Origin: Streptomyces sp. f51
Lineage (GTDB): Bacteria; Actinomycetota; Actinomycetes; Streptomycetales; Streptomycetaceae
Direction of reading: 5' to 3'
Assembly (NCBI RefSeq): GCF_037940415.1
Contig: NZ_CP149798.1
Location: 930,001 to 994,000, forward strand
DNA: 64,000 nucleotides
Shown here in pieces: positions 17,952 to 25,524 of the stretch (position 1 is its first letter; every line of letters begins with the position of its first letter). The notes under the pieces were generated by a model that worked only from the letters and a program-made list of their open reading frames with translations, did no database searches and had not been told where the DNA came from. The translations under genes and the position numbers were made by a program.

Positions 17952-18565
17952 GGGTCCTGCCCGTCGGCGACCGGGCGCTGCTGGTCGAGGTCTCCTCGGG
18001 GGAGGCGGCCCAGGCACTGCACGCCGAGCTGCTGCGGCGCCGAGCGGAGGGTTCGCTGTCCGTGCGCGAGATCGTCCCGGCGGCCCGCACGGTCCTCCTG
18101 GACGGCGTGGAGGAGCCGGCCCGGCTCGCGGAACGGCTGCCCGGCTGGGACGTCCCCCCGCTGACCGCGCGCGCGGACGCCACCGTCGAGATCCCCGTAC
18201 GGTACGACGGTCCCGACCTGGCGGATGTGGCGGCCTGCTGGGGGGTGGGGGTGCGCGAGGTGCCCGAGATCCACGCGGCGGCCGGGTTCCGGGTCGCCTT
18301 CTGCGGCTTCGCGCCCGGCTTCGGCTATCTCACGGGGCTGCCGGCGAGGTACGACGTGCCCCGCCGGGCGACCCCGCGGACGGCGGTCCCCGCGGGCTCC
18401 GTGGCGCTCGCGGGCCCGTACACCGGGGTGTACCCGCGCAGTTCGCCGGGCGGCTGGCAGCTGATCGGCACGACGGACGCGGTGCTGTGGGACCACGCGC
18501 GCGTACCGGCCGCGCTGCTGTCCCCCGGCACGCGGGTGCGCTTCGTACCGGAGAGGTGTTCATGA
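17948..18565 (+). CDS. pxpB: 5-oxoprolinase subunit PxpB (KipI family)
   Basis: 205 residues with the allophanate-hydrolase-subunit-1 fold. FCGFAPGFGYLTGLP (about 118-132) and the run RATPRTAVPAGSVALAG, then YPRSSPGGWQLIG are conserved family motifs, including the Arg and His/Ser positions of the catalytic pocket. It pairs with PxpC to use ATP for ring opening. The B. subtilis homologue KipI was first described as a kinase inhibitor, but the enzyme role is the ancestral one. GTG start overlaps the pxpA stop; the stop overlaps pxpC. Confidence 0.95.
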   Translation: MRVLPVGDRALLVEVSSGEAAQALHAELLRRRAEGSLSVREIVPAARTVLLDGVEEPARLAERLPGWDVPPLTARADATVEIPVRYDGPDLADVAACWGVGVREVPEIHAAAGFRVAFCGFAPGFGYLTGLPARYDVPRRATPRTAVPAGSVALAGPYTGVYPRSSPGGWQLIGTTDAVLWDHARVPAALLSPGTRVRFVPERCS

Positions 18566-19431
18566 GCGACCGGGCCCTCGCGGTGGTGCGGGCGGGGGCC
18601 CTGACCACCGTCCAGGACCAGGGGCGTCCGGGGCACGCCCATCTCGGCGTGCCGCGCTCCGGAGCGCTCGACCCGCCCGCGGCGGCGCTGGCGAACCGGC
18701 TCGTCGCCAACCCCGACGGGGCCGCCGTGCTGGAGACGACGGTCGACGGCTGTGCGCTGCGCCCCCGTTCGGCGGTCACGGTGGCGGTGACCGGGGCGCC
18801 CTGTCCGGTACGGGTGAACGGCCGCCCGGCCGCCTGGGGGGCTCCCGTACGGGTGCCGGCCGGGGCGGTCGTGGACGTCGGTTCCGCGCGCGCGGGGCTG
18901 CGGAGCTATGTGGCCGTGTCCGGGGGCGTGGCGGTCGATCCGGTGCTCGGCAGCCGCTCGACCGACCTGCTCTCCGGGCTCGGTCCCCCGCCCCTGACGG
19001 ACGGCACGGTGCTTCCGCTGGGGAGTCCCGGCACCCCGCACGCGCGCGTGGACGTCGTCCCGCACCGCGCCCCGCCCGGCGAGCTGGTCCTGCGTGTGAC
19101 GCTCGGCCCGCGCGACGGCTGGTTCACCGGGCCGGCCGTGCGGACGCTCACGACGCGCGCCTACCGGGTCTCACCGGCGAGCAACCGCATCGGCCTGCGG
19201 ACGGAAGGGCCCCCGCTGGAGAGGGCCGTCACGGGTGAACTCCCCAGCGAGGGGATGGTGCTGGGTGCCGTTCAGGTGCCGCCGGACGGCCGCCCGGTCG
19301 TCTTCCTCGCCGACCATCCGACCACCGGGGGCTACCCGGTGATCGCGGTCGTCCGTCCCGCCGACCTCCCCGCGGCCGCTCAGGCGGTCCCGGGAACACC
19401 GGTGCGCTTCCTGGCCGTACGCCGCAGGTGA
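18562..19431 (+). CDS. pxpC: 5-oxoprolinase subunit PxpC (KipA family)
   Basis: 289 residues, biotin-dependent carboxylase/allophanate-hydrolase-subunit-2 fold. TTVQDQGRPGHAHLGVPRSG (about 14-33) is the family signature; AVSGGVAVDPVLGSRSTDL and the later SEGMVLGAVQVPPDG are also conserved. Last gene of the operon, coupled to pxpB by ATGA. Length is in the usual 290-330 range. A strong hairpin about 100 bp downstream ends the transcript. Confidence 0.95.
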   Translation: MSDRALAVVRAGALTTVQDQGRPGHAHLGVPRSGALDPPAAALANRLVANPDGAAVLETTVDGCALRPRSAVTVAVTGAPCPVRVNGRPAAWGAPVRVPAGAVVDVGSARAGLRSYVAVSGGVAVDPVLGSRSTDLLSGLGPPPLTDGTVLPLGSPGTPHARVDVVPHRAPPGELVLRVTLGPRDGWFTGPAVRTLTTRAYRVSPASNRIGLRTEGPPLERAVTGELPSEGMVLGAVQVPPDGRPVVFLADHPTTGGYPVIAVVRPADLPAAAQAVPGTPVRFLAVRRR

Positions 19432-19528
19432 TGCCGTGGGTGACACCGCCGCGGCGCCTCCCCCGGAACGGGACCCGGGTGTCGCCCCACGCGGAAGGAC
19501 GCAGGTAGCGCCGTACGCGGAAGTACGG

Positions 19529-19564
19529 GGGAGGCGCCGGGTCCGTATCCGCCCGGCGCCTCCC
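19529..19564. terminator. Strong hairpin terminator between pxpC and the SGNH gene
   Basis: Perfect 13-bp stem (19529-19541 with 19552-19564, GGGAGGCGCCGGG) and a 10-nt loop. A second copy of one arm (19452-19464) can pair alternatively with 19527-19539. It serves both convergent genes. Confidence 0.85.
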
Positions 19565-19625
19565 GCTCCGTCCACGCGCCCCTCGGGCCGCGTCCGCCCG
19601 CTCCCCAGGCCGCGTTCCCCGCTCC

Positions 19626-20480
19626 TCAGGCCGCGTCCGGCCGTTCCGCCGCGGACAGGGCCGCAAGGGCGGACGCGACGGCGTGCGAGGCGCTCAGGTC
19701 GAGGCGGGCGCTGGTGCCCCGGGCCCGGTGGCGCACCTCGGACGCGGCGAGGGTGAGCAGCTGGGGCAGCAGGTCGGTGCAGCGCCTGGCCACCCAGCCC
19801 GTTCCCGCCGTGGCCAGCCACAGCAGGCTCGCGGCGCGGGTGGGCGCGGGGAACTCGGCCTCGGCCGACGGGCTGCCGCCTTCGGCGAGGCCCTCCTCGG
19901 CGAGCAACGCGTGGAAGCGCAGGGCCAGTTGACGGTGACCCAGCTCCCCGGGGTGCAGCCGGTCGGCGCTCCACACGGCGCGGTCCTGGAGCCAGTCCTC
20001 CTCGGCGGCGTGCAGATGCATGGCCCCGTGCCGCTTGGAGAGCGCGTGCACCACGGCGTTGACCGCGTGCTGACGCCTGGCCAGCGGACGGGCCAGGGCG
20101 CCCGGCAGCCCGAGCATCGAACCGGGATCGGGGAGGCAGGCCGTCAGCACGGTCGCGCCGCGCGCGCGGAAGGCCCCGTACACGGTGTCGAGCCGTTCGG
20201 CCACCGAGTGGATGTCGAAGGTGTACCGCAGGGTGTCGTTGACGCCGATCACGACGGAGACGAGGTCGGGCTCCAGGGCGAGCGCCGCCGGGGTCTGCCG
20301 CTCCAGGACGTCCCGTGTCTGCGCGCCGCTGACCGCGAGGTTGGTGAACCGCACGGGCGCGTCCGCCGGGGCGAGCCCCGGGGCGAGCAGCTCGGCCCAC
20401 CCCCGCCACCGGTCCCCCACGGGGTCGCCCACGCCTTCCGTGAGGGAGTCCCCGAGGGCGACGAACCGGACCGGTCTCAT
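19626..20480 (-). CDS. SGNH/GDSL-family hydrolase
   Basis: 284 residues. The GDSL block is clear at the N-terminus (FVALGDSLTEGVGD, catalytic Ser about 11), followed by the Gly block around VSGAQTRDV, the Asn of VIGVND, and the C-terminal Asp-x-x-His (SADRLHPGELGH). Cytoplasmic, no signal peptide. Probable esterase or deacylase acting on the product of the two preceding glycosyltransferases, with which it is translationally coupled (ATGA at 20477-20480). The last 80 residues are Ala-rich and not part of the core. Substrate unknown. Confidence 0.92.
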   Translation of the reverse strand: MRPVRFVALGDSLTEGVGDPVGDRWRGWAELLAPGLAPADAPVRFTNLAVSGAQTRDVLERQTPAALALEPDLVSVVIGVNDTLRYTFDIHSVAERLDTVYGAFRARGATVLTACLPDPGSMLGLPGALARPLARRQHAVNAVVHALSKRHGAMHLHAAEEDWLQDRAVWSADRLHPGELGHRQLALRFHALLAEEGLAEGGSPSAEAEFPAPTRAASLLWLATAGTGWVARRCTDLLPQLLTLAASEVRHRARGTSARLDLSASHAVASALAALSAAERPDAA

Positions 20481-21625
20481 GCCACGCCCTCCTGGAGGCG
20501 GGTCACGGCCGTCGCGTCGTGCGCGGCGAGGAAGCCCGCCACGGCGGCGTCCCAGCCGAAGCACTCGGCACGCGCGCGTGCGGCCTGCCTGCGTTCACCC
20601 TCGGCGCGCGAGAGCAGCAGGCGCACCGCGTCGGCGAAGGAGTCCCCGCTGTCACCGGCGGTGGCTCCTGCGGAGCCGACGATCTCCGGCAGCGCGGAGA
20701 GCGCGCTGGCGACGACGGGGGTGCCGCAGGCCATCGCCTCCAGGGCGGCGAGCCCGAAGGTCTCCGCCGGGCCGGGTGCCAGGCACACGTCCGCCGATGC
20801 CTGGAGCGACCCGAGCAGGGCACGGTCGCCGACGTGTCCGAGGAAGGTGACGGGCAGCCGGCGCTCCCGGGCGCGCTGCTCGAGCCGGGCCCTGAGCGGC
20901 CCGTCTCCCGCGACGACGAGCACCGCCCGCTCACCGCGGCGCAGCAGGGCCTCCAGTGCGTCGAGCGCCGTACCGGGGCGCTTCTCGACCGAGAGCCGGG
21001 AGCACATCACGAGCAGGACCTGGTCGGCGCGCGCGTGGCGGGCGCGGAGGGCGGGGTCGCGCAGGGCGGGGTGCCGGTCCACCAGGTCGACGCCCAGAGG
21101 GGCGCGTACGACGTTGCGGGCGCCGATCCGCACGAACTCGCGCTCGGCGAACTCCGTGGTGCACACCACACGCGCGTAGGAGTGCGCGGTACGGACGTTG
21201 AGGGCGTCGGCGGTGCGGCGGGCCATGGCCTCGGACAGTCCCCAGGTCCGCAGCACGCCGTCGGCGGTCTCGTGGGAGACCATCACGGCGGGCACCCGGG
21301 CGCGGCGCGCCCATACCCCGGTCCAGCGCAGGGTGGTGCGGTCGGAGACCTCCAGGCGGTCGGGCGCGAGCGACTCCAGGAGCCGGGCGACCCTCCGTCT
21401 GTCGGTGAGGACGCGGTAGCCGCCGGTGCCGGGCAGCAGCGGTCCCGGCAGGGTGATCACCCGTCCCTGCTCGGTGTCGCGGTCGCCGGCCCGTTCGCCG
21501 GGTATGACGAGGACCGGTTCGTGACCGGCCGCGCGGTAGCCGGCGCCCAGCTCCCGCAGCGCGGTGCGCAGCCCTCCCGAGGAGGGGGCGACGAAGTTGG
21601 CGAGTCGTACGATGCGCAGGCTCAT
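20477..21625 (-). CDS. GT4-family glycosyltransferase (second of a pair)
   Basis: 382 residues with the GT-B fold. N-terminal acceptor domain begins VRLANFVAPSSGGLRTALRE (loop SSGGLRT for donor phosphates); the C-terminal donor domain has LLVMCSRLSVEKRPG and the EX7E region AETFGLAALEAMACGTPVVA. It is most like GDP-mannose or UDP-sugar transferases that glycosylate lipids. Overlaps both neighbours by ATGA. Sugar and acceptor are not evident from the sequence. Confidence 0.92.
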   Translation of the reverse strand: MSLRIVRLANFVAPSSGGLRTALRELGAGYRAAGHEPVLVIPGERAGDRDTEQGRVITLPGPLLPGTGGYRVLTDRRRVARLLESLAPDRLEVSDRTTLRWTGVWARRARVPAVMVSHETADGVLRTWGLSEAMARRTADALNVRTAHSYARVVCTTEFAEREFVRIGARNVVRAPLGVDLVDRHPALRDPALRARHARADQVLLVMCSRLSVEKRPGTALDALEALLRRGERAVLVVAGDGPLRARLEQRARERRLPVTFLGHVGDRALLGSLQASADVCLAPGPAETFGLAALEAMACGTPVVASALSALPEIVGSAGATAGDSGDSFADAVRLLLSRAEGERRQAARARAECFGWDAAVAGFLAAHDATAVTRLQEGVA

Positions 21626-22779
21626 GCCGCCACCAGCTTCCGCGCGGAGAGCACGTCCTCGTAGTGGCCGATGAGCTGGTCGCCCACGGCGGCCCAGGTG
21701 CGGCCCTCGACCATGGCGTGCCCCGCGGTGCCGTAGGCAGCCCGCAGCGCGGGGTCGGCGGCCAGGGTGCGCACCGCGTCCCGTACGGCGTCGGCGTCGT
21801 GCGGCGGGACCAGCAGTCCGGTGCGTCCGTGGTCGACCAGGTCGAGCGGTCCGCCCGCCGCGGGCGCGACGACGGGCACGCCGCTGGCCATGGCCTCCTG
21901 CACGGTCTGGCAGAAGGTCTCGAAGGGGCCCGTGTGCGCGAAGACGTCAAGGGAGGCGAAGATGCGGGCGAGTTCGCCGCCGGTGCGGCGGCCGAGGAAG
22001 ACGGCGCCGGGGAGCGCGCCGCGCAGGGTGGCCTCGCTGGGTCCGTCGCCGACCACGACGACTTTGACCCCGTCCAGTTCGCAGACCCCGGAGAGCAGTT
22101 CTACGTGCTTCTCGGGGGCGAGGCGGCCGACGTAGCCGACGATGAGCTCGCCGTTCGGCGCCAGTTCGCGGCGCAGCGCCGGGTCGCGGTGGGCGGGGCG
22201 GAAGCGGGCCGTGTCGACCCCGCGCGCCCACAGCCGCACCCGGGGCACGCCGTGCGCCTCCAGGTCGCCGAGGGCGGCGCTGGAGGGGGCGAGGGTGCGG
22301 TCGGCGGCGGCGTGCACCGAGCGGATGCGCCGCCAGGCGGTGCCTTCACCGGCGCTGATGTAGGTGCGGGCGTATCCGGCGAGATCGGTCTGGTAGACGG
22401 CCACGGCGGGGATGCCGAGCCGGGCGGCGGCCGCCATGCCGCGGACACCGAGGATGAAGGGGCTGGCCAGGTGGACGATGTCGGCGCGGTGCTCGGTGAT
22501 CGCCGCGGCGACGCGACGGCTGGGGAGGGCGACGCGCACCTGGGGGTAGCCCGGGAGCGGTATCGAGGGGACACGGACGACCGGGCACGGCGCGAGGGCT
22601 TCGGGCCCGGTGGGAGCGCCCGCCTGCTCGGGGAAGGCCGGGGACTTGGGGGAGGTGGCCGGTGCGACGACGAGGGGAGCGTGACCGCGATCGACGAGGT
22701 GCCGGGCGGTCTGGAGCGCGCAGTGGGCCACGCCGTTCACATCGGGGGGAAAGGATTCGGTCACGATGACGACACGCAT
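21622..22779 (-). CDS. GT4-family glycosyltransferase, MgtA-like (first of a pair)
   Basis: 385 residues, GT-B fold. The start RVVIVTESFPPDVNGVAHCA is the signature of actinobacterial GDP-mannose-dependent mannosyltransferases of the MgtA/PimB-related group; donor-domain motifs YVGRLAPEKHVELL and FCQTVQEAMASGVPVVAPA are present. Such enzymes glycosylate membrane lipids or lipoglycan precursors at the cytoplasmic face. First gene of a three-gene coupled unit (GT, GT, SGNH hydrolase). The mannose assignment is by family likeness only. Confidence 0.9.
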   Translation of the reverse strand: MRVVIVTESFPPDVNGVAHCALQTARHLVDRGHAPLVVAPATSPKSPAFPEQAGAPTGPEALAPCPVVRVPSIPLPGYPQVRVALPSRRVAAAITEHRADIVHLASPFILGVRGMAAAARLGIPAVAVYQTDLAGYARTYISAGEGTAWRRIRSVHAAADRTLAPSSAALGDLEAHGVPRVRLWARGVDTARFRPAHRDPALRRELAPNGELIVGYVGRLAPEKHVELLSGVCELDGVKVVVVGDGPSEATLRGALPGAVFLGRRTGGELARIFASLDVFAHTGPFETFCQTVQEAMASGVPVVAPAAGGPLDLVDHGRTGLLVPPHDADAVRDAVRTLAADPALRAAYGTAGHAMVEGRTWAAVGDQLIGHYEDVLSARKLVAA

Positions 22780-22918
22780 ACGGGTGTTCTCGCCCCGCTG
22801 GACGTGGCCGCGTCAACGTGGATCTATGCGCGCGATGAACGTCCCGTGAGCGTTGCCCTCCGCCCCCGAGCAGGTCAGCCCCCGTCCACGCGCTCCTGAC
22901 TCCCGGGTCACCGAACGT

Positions 22919-24337
22919 TCATACGGCCGGCATGTCGGGCCCGATCCTGCTCCGTACCGCTGTCTGGACTTCGGCCTCCTCGGCCGGATCCGCCGCCAGC
23001 CGGCGGAGCTGGTCCACCACGCGCGCGTCACCGGTCTCGGCGTGCCGTGCGGCGATCTCCCGGGTGGTCTCCTCGCAGTCCCAGAGGCATTCGACGGCGA
23101 AGCCGGCGGGGAAGGAGGGATCGGTGGCGGCCAGGGCGCGGGCGGCGCGCTGGCGCAGATGCGAGGAGGCGGTCTCGCGGTAGATGTGCCGCAGCACGGG
23201 GGCGGCGCAGGCGATGCCGAGCCGTCCGGTGCCGTCGACGAGGGTCCACAGGGTCGGCGCGTCGGGGCCCTCGCCCCGGACCGCCTCGCGCAGGGCCGCC
23301 AGGACGAGCTCGCGGTCGTGCGCTCCGCCCCGGCAGGCGAGGACGCGGCCGGCGGCGGCGCCCAGGGCGTCCGGCCGGTGCGCCCAGCCCCGGGCGCGGT
23401 CGACGGCGGCGACGCTCCGCATCCGTTCGAAGGCGTCGACGGCGGCCTCGCACACGGCGGCCGAACCGTCCTCGACGGCCGCTTCGATCAGGTCGAGGGC
23501 GTCCGGGTCGTTGCCGTCGGCGAGATAACGCAGCGCCGTGCAGCGCGCGCCCTCGCCGCCGCGGCGTGCGGCCTCGACGATCTCGGGGCGGTCCTCGGGT
23601 CCGGCGACGGCGGTCAGGCAGCGGGCGGCCGGGACGTGCAGCGCGGCTCCGCGTTCGATGCCCTGCTGGGCCCATTCGAAGACGGCGCCGACGCTCCACC
23701 CCGGGCGGGGTCCCGACGGACGCATCTGGCGCTGCCAGCGGTCGAAGGACCCGGCCTCCTGGGCCGCGCGCACACGGGTGGCGACGGAGGGACGGGAGTC
23801 GTCGGCCCACAGCCGCCAGGGTCGTGGCTCGAAGGCGTCGCGTACGGCGACGGCGAGGGCGGCCTCGCCCTCCGGGTCGGCCGGGAACCGCGCGAGCACA
23901 GGGGCGGCGAGGGCGCGCAGGCCCGCGTCGTCGTCGCGCAGGGCCAGTTCGTCCAGGGCCCAGGCCCAGTTGGAGCCGGCCGCGGCGTACCTGCGCAGCA
24001 GGTCGAGCGCGTCCCGCCGGCCGTAGGAGGCGAGGTGCCCGAGGACCGCGAGGGCGAGCCCCGTGCGTGACTCGCAGTCGTCGAGGATGTCCTCGGCGTC
24101 GAAGAGGTGCCGCTCGATCTCGTCGAGCTCGCCGCTCAGGTCGAGGTAGAGACGGGCGTAGTACAGGGAGCGGTTCTCCACCTGCCAGTCGTGGCGGGGG
24201 TCCCTGAGGACACAGTGGTTCAGTGCCGCGAGCGCCTCGGCCCGCGGTGCGGTGAGCGCGTGCAGCGTGCCGTCGCCGCGGCCCCTCTGGAGCAGGCCGA
24301 GCAGGGTACCGCTGGGCGCTATGACCGGATCGAACAT
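22919..24337 (-). CDS. HEAT-repeat protein of unknown function
   Basis: 472 residues of repeated helical pairs rich in Ala, Arg and Leu; several repeats have the HEAT/PBS-lyase pattern, for example HLRQRAARALAATDPS and the following CEETTREIAARHAETGD block at the C-terminus. Probably a cytoplasmic scaffold or protein-binding solenoid. ATG at 24337 is chosen because GAGG lies 10 nt upstream; an in-frame ATG 15 bp earlier has no ribosome site. Flanked by unrelated genes on the same strand. No catalytic motif seen. Confidence 0.82.
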   Translation of the reverse strand: MFDPVIAPSGTLLGLLQRGRGDGTLHALTAPRAEALAALNHCVLRDPRHDWQVENRSLYYARLYLDLSGELDEIERHLFDAEDILDDCESRTGLALAVLGHLASYGRRDALDLLRRYAAAGSNWAWALDELALRDDDAGLRALAAPVLARFPADPEGEAALAVAVRDAFEPRPWRLWADDSRPSVATRVRAAQEAGSFDRWQRQMRPSGPRPGWSVGAVFEWAQQGIERGAALHVPAARCLTAVAGPEDRPEIVEAARRGGEGARCTALRYLADGNDPDALDLIEAAVEDGSAAVCEAAVDAFERMRSVAAVDRARGWAHRPDALGAAAGRVLACRGGAHDRELVLAALREAVRGEGPDAPTLWTLVDGTGRLGIACAAPVLRHIYRETASSHLRQRAARALAATDPSFPAGFAVECLWDCEETTREIAARHAETGDARVVDQLRRLAADPAEEAEVQTAVRSRIGPDMPAV

Positions 24338-24352
24338 GGGAAACAGCCTCAC

Positions 24353-24637
24353 ATCAAGCGTCGACGCAACCGGGATCCTGCATTACCTGGCCGCGTGACA
24401 ACACGTCGGGGCGCCCGCCGTCTCTTGCTTGCTGTAGACCATCTTCCTCTGCCTCTCGTCGGTGGCCCATGCGGGCCGAGTCACGGCCCGCGCGGTGCGG
24501 CAACATCTGCCCAGCCATCGCGTCCGTGAATCACGTCGTCATGATGACCCGGTCGTTCTTCCTGCCGCGACCGTATTTCCGGCGGCCCCGTTCCGCCTCC
24601 CTTTTTTCCTGCGTTTCGCCTGGTCAGAGCGTTCGAT
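24353..24637. other. Intergenic region upstream of the HEAT-repeat gene
   Basis: 285 bp between two minus-strand genes; it should carry the HEAT gene promoter. It contains a T-rich stretch around 24600-24608 but no convincing hairpin, palindrome or small gene. Confidence 0.4.
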
Positions 24638-25030
24638 TCATGACGTGCCGAACAATTCGAGCAGGTCCGTCTTGGCGAACATGCGGGCCGTGTCCACGGC
24701 CGACGGGGTGCCCGCGGCCGGATCGGCTCCGGCGGTCAGGAGGACCCGGATGACGGCCTCCTCGCCCTTGAAGACGGCCCCCGCGAGAGGGGTCTGGCCG
24801 CGGTCGTTGATCCGGTCGGCCTCGGCGCCCCGGTCCAGCAGGGCACGGACCGCCCCGGCGTGACCGTGGTAGGCCGCGAGCATCACGAGCGAGTCGCCGC
24901 GGTCGTTGGTGAGGTCGGCCGGAACACCCGCGTCCACGTAGGCCACGAGCGCCTCCGTCTCACCGCGTCGCGCCAGATCGAAGATCTTGGTCGCGAGCTC
25001 CACGACCTCGGGGTCGGGGGCTTCGCTCAT
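24638..25030 (-). CDS. Small ankyrin-repeat protein
   Basis: 130 residues comprising about three ankyrin repeats. The consensus turns and helices are clear: NDRGDSLVMLAAYHGHAGAV, then RALLDRGAEADRINDRGQTP, then VIRVLLTAGADP. Likely a cytoplasmic protein-binding module. Divergent from smeA with 260 bp between; partners unknown. Length is typical of the single-domain actinobacterial ankyrin proteins. Confidence 0.92.
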   Translation of the reverse strand: MSEAPDPEVVELATKIFDLARRGETEALVAYVDAGVPADLTNDRGDSLVMLAAYHGHAGAVRALLDRGAEADRINDRGQTPLAGAVFKGEEAVIRVLLTAGADPAAGTPSAVDTARMFAKTDLLELFGTS

Positions 25031-25290
25031 CTGCCGGACCGCCTCTCACTGCAACCGTTCGGGTGAATCGACAGCGTACTGGCTCCGGCGGCACATGACA
25101 GGCATCCTCCGCGGCAAAGATCACAAAGTGCGCATCGGGCGCAACAGGGCAGCTCAGACGGCGCAAGACGGCTCCGTCGCCCGAGTGAAATCAGCCGCTT
25201 TTCACCCGCTTGCACCTTTTATCGTATGGATACATGCTGTGATCCTGGGACAACTCATGGTGACCGTCCCCACGAACCAGGAGAGCTCAA

Positions 25291-25485
25291 ATGATTCTGT
25301 CCATGTCCGGCGTCGTCCTTCTCGGCATCATCGTCTTCCTCTTCTTCAAGAAGGACGGACTGAAGGCGTCGCACGCCCTGGTGGCCGCGCTCTTCGGCTT
25401 CTACCTCGCGAGCACCGCCATCGCACCGAGCATCAAGGCCGGCGGGGAGAGCCTGGCGGGCCTCCTCGGCGGGATCAAGTTCTGA
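25291..25485 (+). CDS. smeA: Small membrane protein SmeA
   Basis: 64 residues: a first membrane helix (about 7-20, VVLLGIIVFLFFKK), a short cytoplasmic turn KKDGLKASH, and a second helix (about 30-47). Size, topology and the directly following FtsK-like gene match the smeA-sffA operon of S. coelicolor, where SmeA was reported to localise to sporulation septa and recruit SffA. AGGAGAG precedes the ATG. In Streptomyces this operon is developmentally controlled; I could not find a clean WhiG promoter or a GACAC WhiA motif upstream. Confidence 0.88.
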   Translation: MILSMSGVVLLGIIVFLFFKKDGLKASHALVAALFGFYLASTAIAPSIKAGGESLAGLLGGIKF

Positions 25486-25524
25486 CGTCGTCCCCCACCT
25501 CGTACGCACCTTCAGGAGACAGCA

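Noticed and set aside
25200..25290. WhiG-type promoter for smeA
   Set aside because: No TAAA-N15-GCCGATAA-like match and no GACAC motif; the AT-rich stretch alone does not support a call.
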